Of a stretch of 64,000 nucleotides of DNA, positions 10,208-20,495 are shown piece after piece. Origin of the DNA: Calothrix sp. NIES-4101. Its GTDB lineage: Bacteria > Cyanobacteriota > Cyanobacteriia > Cyanobacteriales > Nostocaceae. Position numbers and translations under genes: made by a program. The notes beneath the pieces are model-generated. The model made no database searches. It was not told the origin of the DNA and worked only from the letters and a program-made list of their open reading frames with translations. The stretch lies in the NCBI GenBank assembly GCA_004296455.1, contig AP018280.1, forward strand, positions 1,798,001 through 1,862,000, written 5' to 3'. The stretch's first letter is position 1, and every line of letters begins with the position of its first letter.

Positions 10208-11725
10208 ATGACATTTCGAGACGAATTTAAACTGTTGCTGCGCGCCCGCTATCCTTTGATATATATTCCCACTTACGAAGAAGAACGTGTAGAAACGGCG
10301 ATTCGCGAGGAAGCCGCACAACAAGGAAATCGTCAAGTTTATACTTGGGATTTTGTTGATGGATATCAGGGAAACCCCAATGATCTGGGTTTTGGTAAAC
10401 GTAATCCCCTACAAGCATTAGAATTTTTGGAAAAATTACCTGCCAATGCAGCTGCGGTATTTGTACTACGAGATTACCATCGGTTTTTAGATGATGTGGC
10501 GGTCGCTCGGAAACTGCGGAACTTGGCAAAGTTATTAAAATCACAACCAAAAAATATTGTCATACTTTCCCCACGGATTGCGATTCCTGATGATTTAACT
10601 GAAGTTCTCACCGTGGTTGAGTTCCCTTTACCAAGTGGGGGAGAAATTAAAACCGAAGTGGAAAGACTTTCCCAAGCAACAGGAAATTCCGTTTCGGGAA
10701 AACTTTTAGATGATTTGGTGCGTTCCTGTCAGGGATTGAGTATGGAACGGATTCGTCGGGTTTTAGCAAAAGCGATCGCCACAAGGGGCGAACTCCAGCC
10801 AGAGGATGTAGACTTAGTTTTGGAAGAAAAGCGGCAAACAATTCGCCAAACCCAAATCCTCGATTTTATTCCCGCAACCGAACAAATTTCTGATATTGGT
10901 GGTTTGGATAGTCTGAAAGATTGGCTCATACGTCGCGGTGGTTCCTTTACCGAACGGGCGCGCCAATATGGTTTACCCCATCCTCGCGGATTACTACTTG
11001 TAGGTATTCAGGGTACAGGAAAATCATTAACAGCAAAAGCGATCGCTCATCATTGGCATTTACCTTTGTTACGTCTTGATGTCGGCAGATTATTTGCTGG
11101 TTTAGTCGGGGAATCGGAATCACGCACCAGGCAAATGATCCAAGTTGCCGAAGCCCTTGCACCCTGTATTTTGTGGATAGATGAAATCGATAAAGCTTTT
11201 GCAGGGGTTAGCAGTAAAGGCGATGCCGGAACGACTGCCAGAGTTTTTGGCACATTTATTACCTGGCTGGCGGAGAAAACATCACCCGTATTTGTAGTTG
11301 CTACCGCCAACGATATGCAGGCACTACCACCAGAAATGCTGCGGAAAGGTCGATTTGACGAAATCTTTTTTGTGGGTTTACCATCTCAAGAAGAACGCAA
11401 AGCCATATTTGAAGTACATTTATCAAGATTGCGATCGCACAACCTCAAAAACTACGATATTCAAAGACTGGCTTATGAAACCCCCGATTTTTCGGGTGCA
11501 GAAATTGAGCAAACATTAATCGAAGCCATGCATATTGGCTTTAGTCAAAACCGTGACTTTACTACCGACGATATATTAGAAGCTGCCAGTCAAATCATAC
11601 CCTTAGCCCGCACGGCACAAGAACAAATTCAACAACTCCAAGCATGGGCTGCATCAGGAAGAGCGCGTTTAGCATCAAAACAGAACCCTTTACAGAAGTT
11701 TACAAATGGGGAATCAGGAAATTGA
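10208..11725 (+). CDS. ycf46: Ycf46-type AAA+ ATPase
   Basis: This 505-residue protein has an N-terminal domain (MTFRDEFKLLLRARYPLIYI, residues 1-210) typical of Ycf46. An AAA+ module follows, with Walker A GIQGTGKS at about 266-273, Walker B CILWIDEIDKAF at about 320-331, and sensor/arginine-finger region LRKGRFDEIFFVGLP. Ycf46 is conserved in cyanobacteria and some algal plastids. A role in regulating photosynthesis or carbon uptake has been proposed but the biochemical function is not settled. It lies 480 bp downstream of psbA, beyond that gene's terminator, so it should have its own promoter. Confidence 0.9.
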   Translation: MTFRDEFKLLLRARYPLIYIPTYEEERVETAIREEAAQQGNRQVYTWDFVDGYQGNPNDLGFGKRNPLQALEFLEKLPANAAAVFVLRDYHRFLDDVAVARKLRNLAKLLKSQPKNIVILSPRIAIPDDLTEVLTVVEFPLPSGGEIKTEVERLSQATGNSVSGKLLDDLVRSCQGLSMERIRRVLAKAIATRGELQPEDVDLVLEEKRQTIRQTQILDFIPATEQISDIGGLDSLKDWLIRRGGSFTERARQYGLPHPRGLLLVGIQGTGKSLTAKAIAHHWHLPLLRLDVGRLFAGLVGESESRTRQMIQVAEALAPCILWIDEIDKAFAGVSSKGDAGTTARVFGTFITWLAEKTSPVFVVATANDMQALPPEMLRKGRFDEIFFVGLPSQEERKAIFEVHLSRLRSHNLKNYDIQRLAYETPDFSGAEIEQTLIEAMHIGFSQNRDFTTDDILEAASQIIPLARTAQEQIQQLQAWAASGRARLASKQNPLQKFTNGESGN

Positions 11726-11955
11726 TTTCTCCTGTCACAGACTTGAAAGAGTCATTAGTTATTTTCCGCGTCCCCGCGTCTCCGCCTCTCCCTGTCCGCC
11801 TTTCATGCTTGGCGATGAAATTTTTTCATCGGGGCTACCTCCTGTGTTTCCCCTCTTAATCTCTTCCCTGTTAGAATAGCCAAACATTAATCATTAACTA
11901 ATAATCACTGACTAAACTAAGAATTATTAACTTTTGGTGTTGAGGCTACAAACTT

Positions 11956-12462
11956 ATGGTTTCCAATATATTCAAGTATCTGTTTGGTGTTATTCTGGCG
12001 ATCGCAATTTTAGTCGGTGGAGGGGTAGCTGCTGGTATCTATTTTATGAACCAAACTTCTCGCGTTCCTCCTAAGCCAATCTATGCTAATGATGATCCAA
12101 AACTACGCGCCCAACTCGCCAAAACTCCATTACCAAAAGCGACGAAATCATCAGAGCAATCTAGTCCGGAACCGAAGCCGCAAGTAAAAGCAACTTCAAC
12201 ACCAAGTCCAACCCCAACGGCTACCCCAACAAATACACCCTTACCACCAGGTGCATACTCAGCAAGTGTAACATGGCCACAAGGCTTGAGTTTGCGTTCT
12301 GAACCCAACACTGATTCCGAGCGTGTTGGTGGCGTTGGTTTTAACCAAAAAGTAATCGTTATTGAAGAAAGTGCAGATAAAGTCTGGCAAAAAGTCCGCC
12401 TTGAAGATGGTAGTCAAGAAGGTTGGGTAAGGTCCCGTAATACGAAAAAATTGGACGAATAA
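11956..12462 (+). CDS. Membrane-anchored bacterial SH3-domain protein
   Basis: This 168-residue protein begins with one transmembrane segment (YLFGVILAIAILVGGGVAAG, about residues 8-27). A low-complexity Pro/Thr/Ser linker follows (about 55-95). The C-terminal SH3_3-like domain (about 98-165) has LSLRSEPNTDSERVGGVG, KVIVIEESADKVWQKVRL and EGWVRS. Such domains usually bind peptidoglycan peptides or other periplasmic ligands. The likely topology is an N-terminal anchor with the SH3 domain in the periplasm. The gene stands alone; no partner is evident. The ~230 bp upstream contain a CCGCGTCCCCGCGTCTCCGC repeat tract. Confidence 0.82.
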   Translation: MVSNIFKYLFGVILAIAILVGGGVAAGIYFMNQTSRVPPKPIYANDDPKLRAQLAKTPLPKATKSSEQSSPEPKPQVKATSTPSPTPTATPTNTPLPPGAYSASVTWPQGLSLRSEPNTDSERVGGVGFNQKVIVIEESADKVWQKVRLEDGSQEGWVRSRNTKKLDE

Positions 12463-12951
12463 AAGCACAGGATAGGAACAAGAAAGAACAAGAAAAATAA
12501 CGGCTAGAAGAACAAACCAATAATAATTGACATGGTGCGTCACGCTGTGCTGGCGGCACTCTACTTTTTGGTAAGCTTATTTTGCTTTTTCAGCAACCCT
12601 TAACTTAACTATAAGCAAAGTTATTGGACTCAAGCCAAGGCATAATTTATGACAAAAGGTATAGTAATTACTTAGAATTTGAAAACGTAATCACGAAAAT
12701 ATATAATAGACAATTTGCATTTACTGAGACTATATTACACATAAGTAAAAATCGATAATATAAATAGAATTTTGTCTATTCATGACATAAATGTATTTCT
12801 AAGAAAGGATGTGTTGTAATAATTACTTACATTGGTGTAGTTTAAAATTTGTACAAAATAAATATATTGTGTTGGTAAATTTAGACACAGATAAATCACA
12901 TAATATTAAAATAGTTCTCATACTTAAGTATTAAGACTTAGGAGATTTATA
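12463..12951. other. AT-rich intergenic region before the polysaccharide cluster
   Basis: This 489-bp stretch holds no supported gene. It is very AT-rich from about 12600 onward and ends with GGAGATTTATA before the glycosyltransferase ATG, so it probably contains the promoter of the cluster. Confidence 0.5.
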
Positions 12952-14181
12952 ATGGTCAATTTTAGCGAGCGAGCTGTGGAAATTGGGAAACTCCTGTTAG
13001 AAAAAGCACGCGGACGCTATGAAAGACGACAAATTGTTTCCCTACAACCAAATAGTCCTGCCATTGGCAATGTTGTTCTTTCATATATCCTCAAACCATT
13101 TTTATTAAAAAAAGGTGAGTCCATACCCGTTTCCCATACCCATTTTTGGGAATGTATGCAGATGGCACAAACCTTCTTAGATATGGGATATGCGGTTGAT
13201 TGTCTGCGGTTCGAGAATGATGTATTTGTTCCCCAGAAAGATTACGATTTTTTCATCGAGGTACGCTGGAATTTACAACGCTGTCTTCCCCATCTCAATT
13301 CTGATTGCATCAAAATCTTTCATGCTGATACTGCACATCTCTTATTCCACAATGCGGCTGAAGCCAGAAGGCTTTTAGACTTGCAACAAAGACGGGGTAT
13401 TACCCTTACGGCCAGACGTTACGAACCCCCCAATCAAGCTTTAGAATCTGCGGATTACGCAATGGTATTGGGTAACGATTTTACTTTGGGTACATACGCT
13501 TATGCAAATAAACCCATGTATAAAATCCCTATTTCCACACCTACTACTTATCCCTGCTTTGATCGAGATTTCGATAAATGCCGCAAGAATTTCCTCTTCT
13601 TCAGTAGTGGGGGAATGGTACACAAAGGTTTAGATTTGCTGTTAGATGTGTTTTCGCAAATGCCAGATTATCATCTGACAATTTGCGGACCAGTTGATCG
13701 AGAAGAGGATTTTGCCAAGGCTTTCCACAAGGAATTATACGAAACACCAAATATCCATACCGTGGGTTGGGTTGATGTTAGCGGGCAACAGTTTCAAGAG
13801 ATTATGAAAAATTCTGTGGGCTTGGTATATCCATCCTGTTCAGAAGGGCAATCGGGAGCGGTTGTCAGTTGTTTACATGGGGGATTAATACCGATTCTCA
13901 GTTATGAATCTGGTGTGGATGTGAATGATTTTGGCGTGATTTTGCAGAACTGTTCGCTGGAGAAAATTAAGGAAGCTATTGTTGATATTTCCAGTCGTTC
14001 AAACTGGGAATTGTCCGCGATGTCCCGTGGAGCTTGGGAATATGCGAGGGCAAATCACACCAAGGAAAGGTTTGCCGAAGTCTATCGCAATACCATTTTA
14101 GATATTCAAAAACACCACAGAGAAAAATCAGCGATCGCATCCACATCCACATCTTGGAATCACTTACTTGTAACTCGATAG
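12952..14181 (+). CDS. GT4-type glycosyltransferase
   Basis: This 409-residue protein looks like a GT-B glycosyltransferase. The C-terminal half has NFLFFSSGGMVHKGLDLLLD, LTICGPVDREEDF and the donor-site region VGLVYPSCSEGQSGAVVSCL, typical of family 4 retaining enzymes. It would transfer a sugar from a nucleotide donor in the cytosol. A GGAG ribosome site lies 8 nt before ATG. It is followed by an SDR epimerase and a GINT1-like protein on the same strand, which points to surface polysaccharide or glycolipid synthesis. The acceptor and donor are unknown. Confidence 0.82.
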   Translation: MVNFSERAVEIGKLLLEKARGRYERRQIVSLQPNSPAIGNVVLSYILKPFLLKKGESIPVSHTHFWECMQMAQTFLDMGYAVDCLRFENDVFVPQKDYDFFIEVRWNLQRCLPHLNSDCIKIFHADTAHLLFHNAAEARRLLDLQQRRGITLTARRYEPPNQALESADYAMVLGNDFTLGTYAYANKPMYKIPISTPTTYPCFDRDFDKCRKNFLFFSSGGMVHKGLDLLLDVFSQMPDYHLTICGPVDREEDFAKAFHKELYETPNIHTVGWVDVSGQQFQEIMKNSVGLVYPSCSEGQSGAVVSCLHGGLIPILSYESGVDVNDFGVILQNCSLEKIKEAIVDISSRSNWELSAMSRGAWEYARANHTKERFAEVYRNTILDIQKHHREKSAIASTSTSWNHLLVTR

Positions 14182-14377
14182 GGGATTAATTTTGCTGAAT
14201 CATTTGCCAATTTGAAATTTGTTTGTTTGCTGGCCTAGGTAATAGAGTTTAGATTGAATTTATATTTCTAAATCCAAATATAAATATAAATATATTATCT
14301 AGGCTATTGAATTACATAACAGTCAATAAAATCACAGTTAAGAAGATAACGCGATCGCAAATACAAAAGTAATTGGT

Positions 14378-15313
14378 GTGAATATGCATTTTATAGTAAC
14401 TGGTGGTGCTGGTTTTATCGGTTCTCATTTAACTGAAGAGCTATTAAAACAAGGGCATGAAGTGACTGTTGTCGATAATCTTTCGACTGGTTCTTCGAGT
14501 AATTTACCCCAACATCCCCACCTCAAATTTATTGAAAAAGATGTATCTACCTGTCTTGCTGACGACTTCGCTGGAAAAATTGATGGTATTGCTCATTTAG
14601 CTGCTTCCCCATCCGTCACCGAATCCTGGTTGCACCCTTATCAAATACACAATAATAATTTATCGGCAACTGTGGCAGTTATCGAACTATGTGAAGCACT
14701 CAAGATTCCCAGACTTGTGTTTGCCAGTTCTGCTGCCGTCTACGGTAATCAATCATCCCCCATAATTCACGAAGATTTACCCAAAAATCCCCTTTCTCCC
14801 TACGGTTTACAAAAACTTGTCAGCGAGCAATATGCTGAACTTTTCTGTCAAAAAATAGGATTTTCTTTCGTAGGATTGCGTTTATTTAATGTTTTTGGTC
14901 CCCGGCAACTTCCCAATTCCCAATACTCTGGGGTGATTTCAATTTTTAGTTCGGTAATGAAACAAGGTTTACCGATTCATATTTATGGGGATGGCAAACA
15001 AACACGGGATTTTGTATTTGTAAAAGATGTGGCAAGTGCCTTTGCCAAAGCTCTGATGGTGAACTTGGCAGCAGGAACCAGTATTAGTTGTAACATCGGT
15101 ACGAATAAATCAACTTCCATTCTCCAATTGGTTGATGTTCTCAATTCACTATTACCAAATTGGCAGGCTGAAACTCAATTTTCTCCCAGTCGTGTAGGAG
15201 ATATTCAAGATTCTCTCGCAGATATTAAAAAAGCCCAATCCTTGCTTGATTTTACTCCCCAATATTCCCTCAGTTCCGGTTTGAGCTTGTTATTGGATTC
15301 TCTCAAGAATTAA
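14378..15313 (+). CDS. NAD-dependent sugar epimerase/dehydratase (extended SDR)
   Basis: This 311-residue extended SDR has the Rossmann motif TGGAGFIGSHL near the N-terminus, the catalytic Ser region (VFASSAAVYGN), YGLQK as the YxxxK pair, and the substrate-binding sequence RLFNVFGPRQ. Similarity is to UDP-glucose 4-epimerase-like enzymes (GalE/WbpP type). The start is the GTG of MNMHF or the ATG two codons later. It probably makes a UDP-sugar for the adjacent glycosyltransferase. Confidence 0.9.
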   Translation: MNMHFIVTGGAGFIGSHLTEELLKQGHEVTVVDNLSTGSSSNLPQHPHLKFIEKDVSTCLADDFAGKIDGIAHLAASPSVTESWLHPYQIHNNNLSATVAVIELCEALKIPRLVFASSAAVYGNQSSPIIHEDLPKNPLSPYGLQKLVSEQYAELFCQKIGFSFVGLRLFNVFGPRQLPNSQYSGVISIFSSVMKQGLPIHIYGDGKQTRDFVFVKDVASAFAKALMVNLAAGTSISCNIGTNKSTSILQLVDVLNSLLPNWQAETQFSPSRVGDIQDSLADIKKAQSLLDFTPQYSLSSGLSLLLDSLKN

Positions 15314-15363
15314 AACTTTGTTTGTAAATATTATTACTTGAAAAATCATTGTGGAAGAACAGC

Positions 15364-16308
15364 ATGAAAACTTTGCTCAAACAAGTATTGAAACCAGCAA
15401 TGAATGCATTACCCCCCAAGCTATTGAATAACCTCCCTATTGGCTTGCCGGATAAGTTATTGCAATGGTCAATCGGTATATATACGGGAAATTCCCATAT
15501 TGAATTGAAGGAAAATCACAATATTAAAAATCCAGTTATTAGTCGCAGCGATATTTCCGATGTTTATGCTGGGTTTGTTGCCGACCCTTTTATGATCAAA
15601 GTCGAACAAACTTGGTATATGTTTTTTGAAGTATATAATAATCGCACTTTTCGCGGAGAGATTGGTCTGGCAACCAGTGAAGATGGGGCAAAATGGAATT
15701 ATGAAAAAATTGTTTTAGCCGAGCCATTTCACCTTTCATATCCATACGTTTTCAATTGGATGGGTGAATATTATATGATTCCAGAAACCTTTGAAGCACA
15801 AGCAATTCGTCTGTATAAAGCCTCAAATTTTCCTAGTCAATGGGAATTTGTTGGTAATCTCATGAAAGGTATTTTTTTAGATACTTCAATTTTTCGCCAT
15901 GACGGTAAATGGTGGTTATTTACTGAAACAAATCCCCAACATAAATACGATACTCTCCGTCTTTTTTATGCCGATGATTTGCTCGGTAATTGGGTGGAAC
16001 ATCCCCAAAGTCCTCTCATCCAAGGAAATGCACATATTGCCAGACCAGGGGGTAGGGTGATTAGCGTCGATAATAAGATTATTCGCTATACCCAAGATTG
16101 TGAGCCTGAATATGGTATTCAAGTTCGAGCTTTTGAAGTTGAAGAGTTAACTACTACAACCTATAGGGAACGCGAAGTTGTGAAAAATCCCATTCTCGTA
16201 CCTTCCCAGGAAGGATGGAATGGTTCGGGAATGCACCACATCGACCCGCATCTATTGGAAAATGGACAATGGATAGCTTGCGTGGATGGTCGGGTATTGG
16301 TGGATTAA
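15364..16308 (+). CDS. GINT1-like (glucosamine inositolphosphorylceramide transferase 1 N-terminal-like) beta-propeller protein
   Basis: The protein of about 314 residues has GH43/five-bladed-propeller repeats: YAGFVADPFMIKVEQTWYMF, IGLATSEDGAKWNYEKI, YPYVFNWMGEYYMIPET, DTSIFRHDGKWWLFTET and GNAHIARPGG. This is the pattern of the domain that bacteria share with the N-terminus of plant GINT1. In bacteria it occurs in polysaccharide clusters, often as a putative formyl- or glycosyl-transfer accessory. GGAAG ahead of ATG 15364 favours that start over TTG 15349. It lies 50 bp after the epimerase gene, so the two are likely co-transcribed. Biochemical activity is unknown. Confidence 0.6.
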   Translation: MKTLLKQVLKPAMNALPPKLLNNLPIGLPDKLLQWSIGIYTGNSHIELKENHNIKNPVISRSDISDVYAGFVADPFMIKVEQTWYMFFEVYNNRTFRGEIGLATSEDGAKWNYEKIVLAEPFHLSYPYVFNWMGEYYMIPETFEAQAIRLYKASNFPSQWEFVGNLMKGIFLDTSIFRHDGKWWLFTETNPQHKYDTLRLFYADDLLGNWVEHPQSPLIQGNAHIARPGGRVISVDNKIIRYTQDCEPEYGIQVRAFEVEELTTTTYREREVVKNPILVPSQEGWNGSGMHHIDPHLLENGQWIACVDGRVLVD

Positions 16309-16982
16309 TGAATTTAATTTAATTTAATTTAATTTACTTTACTTAATTGAAGGGATAGGTGAGAACCCATCCCCAAATTTTTGTCTGCATGATTAACCTA
16401 AAATCACTAGTCTATTGCCTGTTGTGCTTTTCTTTTGGAAAATACCTGGGATGAGAGGTAATGAATATCCGCACTTTCAAGTTAGCTAACGCGATCGCTC
16501 TTGAATTTGACAAAGGGTAATGTTATTTTTGTTGCGAGTAGGTTTGCTGCGAAGAAAATTTTTAATTGTTACCGGAAAACCACTAAATGGAAGTGATTCC
16601 ACTTATTAAGAGTAGACATTACAAGTTCTAACTGAATTCTGGCAGGTAGTTCAATTTTTGAAGTCTGATTTCTCGCAATTTAATATCTGTGGTGGGAAAA
16701 ATGCAACAAATCTATATCTAAGGAATCACTTATAAAGTGAGTATCTCAGCGTAATCGCATCGAGAGCAATCTGGTTTCTCACCAAACAAGTAGGATTATG
16801 CTAGATTCTTAAATCCAAGAAACTAGTTTTTTGGTCTTCAGATTTAGTTTATTAGGCAAACTTTTTAGCCAAGCCTTTTCCAATCAGTAAAAATCTGCTT
16901 GAGTTTTTAGCAACCTCGATCTTCTTCATTTACTTCTCACCATAACAGGGATTTATCTAACCAAAACTTGCTTGATAAAAAT
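16309..16982. other. Long intergenic region with (AATTT)n tract
   Basis: This 674-bp region begins with a short tandem of AATTT units (16312-16335). The rest is unstructured apart from a small CACTTATAAAGTG inverted repeat near 16730. No gene was found. Confidence 0.5.
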
Positions 16983-18380
16983 ATGGAAAACACGGCTTAT
17001 CTTCATGTAACTTCAGCTAGCAATGATATATCCAAGAATATTGAGACTGCTGGCAAGCCTGCGGCGTTAGCATTCTGGAGTTGGAAGAAATTATCCTTCT
17101 TTGCATTCATGCGCTTTTTACCTGTTGCCTTGTCCTTGTTTATTGTCAGCATTGCGGGAGAAAGTTTAGCTGCCAAACCTGGGAATTCAGGTGCTGAAGT
17201 CAGCAATATTCAACAATGTTTAAAAAAGTTGGGTTACTTCACTGGACAAGTTACAGGTAATTATGGCCCACGTACTCAAGATTCGGTAACACGGTTTCAG
17301 AGAGCAAATCGACTACCTGCAATTGGCTCTGTAGGTCCACAAACTGAGAAATTATTGCGATCGCAATGTAACACACGCAATACAAGTCGTCCTGTAGTTA
17401 GCAATCCTGTTAATACAAATGGTGTTCTCCAACTTGGTAGTCGCGGTGTTGCTGTCAGTAATCTACAACGTAATTTACTCCGTTTGGGTTATTTTAATGG
17501 TCCCGTGAATGGTAATTTTGGACCCCAAACCCAGCAAGCTGTACTTTTATTTCAGCGTCGAAATGGGATTACAGCCGACGGGATAGTTGGCACCAGAACT
17601 CAAAATGTAATCGTCGCTTTATTAAACCCTAATCCCACTAATTTTGGTTCTGGTGGGGATAGTTTACCTAATGCTCTAAATTATGGTGACAGAGGCGCAT
17701 TAGTACAGCAGTTACAACAAGATTTACAACGTTTAGGTTTATTAACTGCAACACCGAACGGTATTTTTGGCCCCGCTACCCGCGAAGCTGTCACTAGATT
17801 TCAAACCCAAAATGGACTTATCCCCAATGGAATTGCTGACTCGCAAACCTTAATTAGAATTTCCCAAGTTCTGGCTTCCAATCCGAATAATCCGAATAAT
17901 CCCAATCCTAACGATGCCTGTTCCAGTGCTCAGGGTAATATTTGTGTGGGAGAACGTAGCCAGCGTGTATTGATTCTGCAACAACGCTTGCAGCAATGGC
18001 AAGTTTATGGAGGTAATGCAGATGGATTTTATGGCCCTGCAACCAGGGATGCGGTAGCGCAATTCCAGCGTTCATCAGGATTACCCATCACAGGTTTTGT
18101 GGATTTTCGCACTTGGCAAGCATTAGGTTTTAGCAACAATACCCCGAATATTCCTAATGTCCAAAATCCAACTTCTAACAATCGTTACATTGTAGTTGTT
18201 CCTATCTTTGCCAATGACACCCTCAATCGGATTCGTCAGTTTATTCCGCAAGCAATTGCCGAAAAATCACGCAAAGGCGATTATGTTAACGCTGGTGCGT
18301 TTTTAGAACGCTCGGACGCAGAAAGACTCAGCAATCAATTACGCGATCGCGGTTTTGATGCCAGAGTTGAATATTTTTAA
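16983..18380 (+). CDS. Exported protein with four peptidoglycan-binding repeats and a SPOR-like C-terminus
   Basis: The protein of about 465 residues starts at ATG 16983 (the TTG at 16968 is less likely). A hydrophobic segment (FAFMRFLPVALSLFIVSIAG) is a long signal or anchor. Four PG_binding_1 repeats follow, each with L...LGYF/L..G......F(G)P.T..AV..FQ...GL (for example LQRNLLRLGYFNGPVNGNFG and RLGLLTATPNGIFGPATREA), joined by Asn/Pro linkers. The last 65 residues (IVVVPIFANDTLNRIRQFIP, GAFLERSDAERLSNQLRDRG) resemble a SPOR domain that binds denuded glycan strands. No catalytic domain is visible. It probably acts in cell-wall attachment or septal organisation, perhaps alongside the lytic amidases usual in this group. 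Confidence 0.85.
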   Translation: MENTAYLHVTSASNDISKNIETAGKPAALAFWSWKKLSFFAFMRFLPVALSLFIVSIAGESLAAKPGNSGAEVSNIQQCLKKLGYFTGQVTGNYGPRTQDSVTRFQRANRLPAIGSVGPQTEKLLRSQCNTRNTSRPVVSNPVNTNGVLQLGSRGVAVSNLQRNLLRLGYFNGPVNGNFGPQTQQAVLLFQRRNGITADGIVGTRTQNVIVALLNPNPTNFGSGGDSLPNALNYGDRGALVQQLQQDLQRLGLLTATPNGIFGPATREAVTRFQTQNGLIPNGIADSQTLIRISQVLASNPNNPNNPNPNDACSSAQGNICVGERSQRVLILQQRLQQWQVYGGNADGFYGPATRDAVAQFQRSSGLPITGFVDFRTWQALGFSNNTPNIPNVQNPTSNNRYIVVVPIFANDTLNRIRQFIPQAIAEKSRKGDYVNAGAFLERSDAERLSNQLRDRGFDARVEYF

Positions 18381-18963
18381 CCATCATGTTTATTTAAGCA
18401 GAGGTCGAGTAGCTATTTAGAGGTAGTTTTTCACTCAAAGCTTAAGCTTTAAGACAATCGGTAAAACCACTTTGGTGGTGTCGGTTTCCGTCCTGCTAAA
18501 GTGGCCTAGCTTACTAACCTAATCTACGACAATACCTTGGGGTCTATACTTCAAGCAAATTTCTGCTAATTGTAGCTATTCCCAGGATTCAATTGGTTGC
18601 ATATATTTCGCCTCATTGAAGATAAAATCGCGCCCTATCTTCTAGAAATTTCGCTTTTTTACGGATTTTTTTCGGAAATTATCCATAATTTATTTTGCTC
18701 GCAAATAGATTTAAATACTCAATATTGTACTCTTGTTGATGATATGAGATAAGCCTTTGATATTCTTTTGCAGAAACAAAAACAATTAGTTATTTTTGTA
18801 TATTCGTCTTAATCATTTATTAATCTGTAAATAACATTTTCACCGAATATCCCTATTGAGGGTACTAGGAAAAATTGCTTGATCAATCCTCAATAAATAT
18901 AGCTACTCATTTACTATATTATTGATAGCTGCATCAATCAAGTTTTTAGGGTCTAAAAAACGG
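18381..18963. other. Intergenic region upstream of the EndoU gene
   Basis: This 583-bp region has a perfect 14-bp palindrome AAAGCTTAAGCTTT at 18437-18450 and an ACCACTTTGGTGGT hairpin at about 18468-18481 without a T-run. The rest is AT-rich. No gene was found. Confidence 0.5.
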
Positions 18964-20310
18964 ATGTCAAAGATTTATCAAGAGATTTGGAATAGTGACA
19001 AAAACGGGTTTTCAGCTAGTTTACGTTCTGGCGAAGATTGGCACAACCAGAATGCTGATATTCTCTTAGATGTGCAGGTAGAATCAAGCGGCAAGCGTGG
19101 TGTTGACCTGGCGAGTAATCCTCTTTTTTACAGAGTCAACGAAGATAAACTCAGGGGTCAAACTTACACTACGTTTATTAAATTGTTAGATAACTATATT
19201 AGTAGACTTAACATCGAAGAAATTGTGACTGTTGAAGAACAGGAGGAAATTCAATTATTTCTTGATGCGATAATGCCAACTGCTCCGATTCAATTAGCAC
19301 GAGAATATATCAATCAAGAATTAGGGGAAAATTTCTCTGAACAACAATTTCGCACCAAGTTACAGCGATTGTGGTTCGAGCTTTATAGCAATTTTTACCA
19401 AGGTAAAGCAACAAATTTTTGTTCTGGGTTTGAGCATGTTTTTGTTGGTGAAGCCAAGCTACCCAGCAACTTTAGAGAAACTAGAGATGCTACACCCGCA
19501 TTGGGAGAAATTTCTGGTTATCACTCCTGGGTTAAATTCTACTTTGATGAAAAATACCGTCAAGTAAACTTTTTAGGCTACAAGTACGATTTAGATGGAA
19601 ATGTAGTTCCTCAAACTCCTAACGTCATCACTTTGCAGATGACACAAAATATTACCAACATACACGGTGAAGTTATTGCCCAACTGTTTAAAAAAATGGG
19701 AGGCTTCTTTGTTGGTTCGAGTCCTGAATGCGAAATTGCGATCGCTACTGTGGCTTTTTTTGAGAGTGTTCACGGCAAAATGATCAAAGATAAAAAGCGC
19801 ACCACCATCAATGGTGCTATTTACGATTTGGTAATGTACCGAAATATAACCCCAACAGGTAGCCGAGGCGATTTAATTCGCTCCTTTTTCCCTATATTTC
19901 TGGGCAATGAAGGAAATGAAGTTCCACCATCCAACGATACAGGTCGCCCCGATAGAGTGGTTGTGCCCATCACTTTCAAAAATGATGGGCCTGTTGTGAT
20001 TGCGAGGGCACTGCCCAACCCAGATGGAGAAGATGATGGTGAGGAATGGGTTGAACTGAGGAATATCACAAATGCAGCGATTAGCTTAACCAATTGGGAA
20101 ATGCGAGACAAGAACAACCGCCCCGAACCATTAAGTGGAAGTTTGCTTGCCAATCAAGTTAAACGGTTTGCGATTACGCGCTCTAAACCCGACTCAATGC
20201 AGCTTGCCAACAGCCCTGGTATTATCTCGCTTTACAATCAGGAAGGGTTAATAATGGCAGCAGTAAAATATACTCGCGCTCAATCGGGTGAAGTTATTGA
20301 TTTTATCTAG
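18964..20310 (+). CDS. EndoU (XendoU-type) endoribonuclease with C-terminal lamin-tail domain
   Basis: The protein of about 448 residues (ATG 18964; a TTG at 18922 would add 14 residues) has a clear XendoU domain. SGFEHVFVGEAKLP carries the first catalytic His (~158), ISGYHSWVKFYFDEK the second (~187), and KKMGGFFVGSSPECEIAIAT the Lys (~243) before the family-specific G-SPE-E stretch. EndoU enzymes are Mn-dependent, cut at uridines and leave 2',3'-cyclic phosphates. From about residue 345 a lamin-tail (LTD)-like beta domain follows (GEEWVELRNITNAAISLTNW, GIISLYNQEGLIMAAVKYTR). No signal peptide is visible. An insert of about 12 residues separates the two histidines compared with animal enzymes. 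It has no linked immunity gene, so a polymorphic-toxin role is uncertain. Confidence 0.87.
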   Translation: MSKIYQEIWNSDKNGFSASLRSGEDWHNQNADILLDVQVESSGKRGVDLASNPLFYRVNEDKLRGQTYTTFIKLLDNYISRLNIEEIVTVEEQEEIQLFLDAIMPTAPIQLAREYINQELGENFSEQQFRTKLQRLWFELYSNFYQGKATNFCSGFEHVFVGEAKLPSNFRETRDATPALGEISGYHSWVKFYFDEKYRQVNFLGYKYDLDGNVVPQTPNVITLQMTQNITNIHGEVIAQLFKKMGGFFVGSSPECEIAIATVAFFESVHGKMIKDKKRTTINGAIYDLVMYRNITPTGSRGDLIRSFFPIFLGNEGNEVPPSNDTGRPDRVVVPITFKNDGPVVIARALPNPDGEDDGEEWVELRNITNAAISLTNWEMRDKNNRPEPLSGSLLANQVKRFAITRSKPDSMQLANSPGIISLYNQEGLIMAAVKYTRAQSGEVIDFI

Positions 20311-20495
20311 CTGAAATAGAAATTGCTCGGAAATTGCGTTTTTCGGAGCTATGGCAAAAGCGTCTCTCACTAAGGGATGCTTTTTCATTTGTCTACTACG
20401 TGAAATGAGAACAGCAATTCTAAATTTAAGAATTGACAAGGGATTGAACCACAGCGAACAAAGTGTGTTCACAATAAATTTGACCCACAGCAGTT

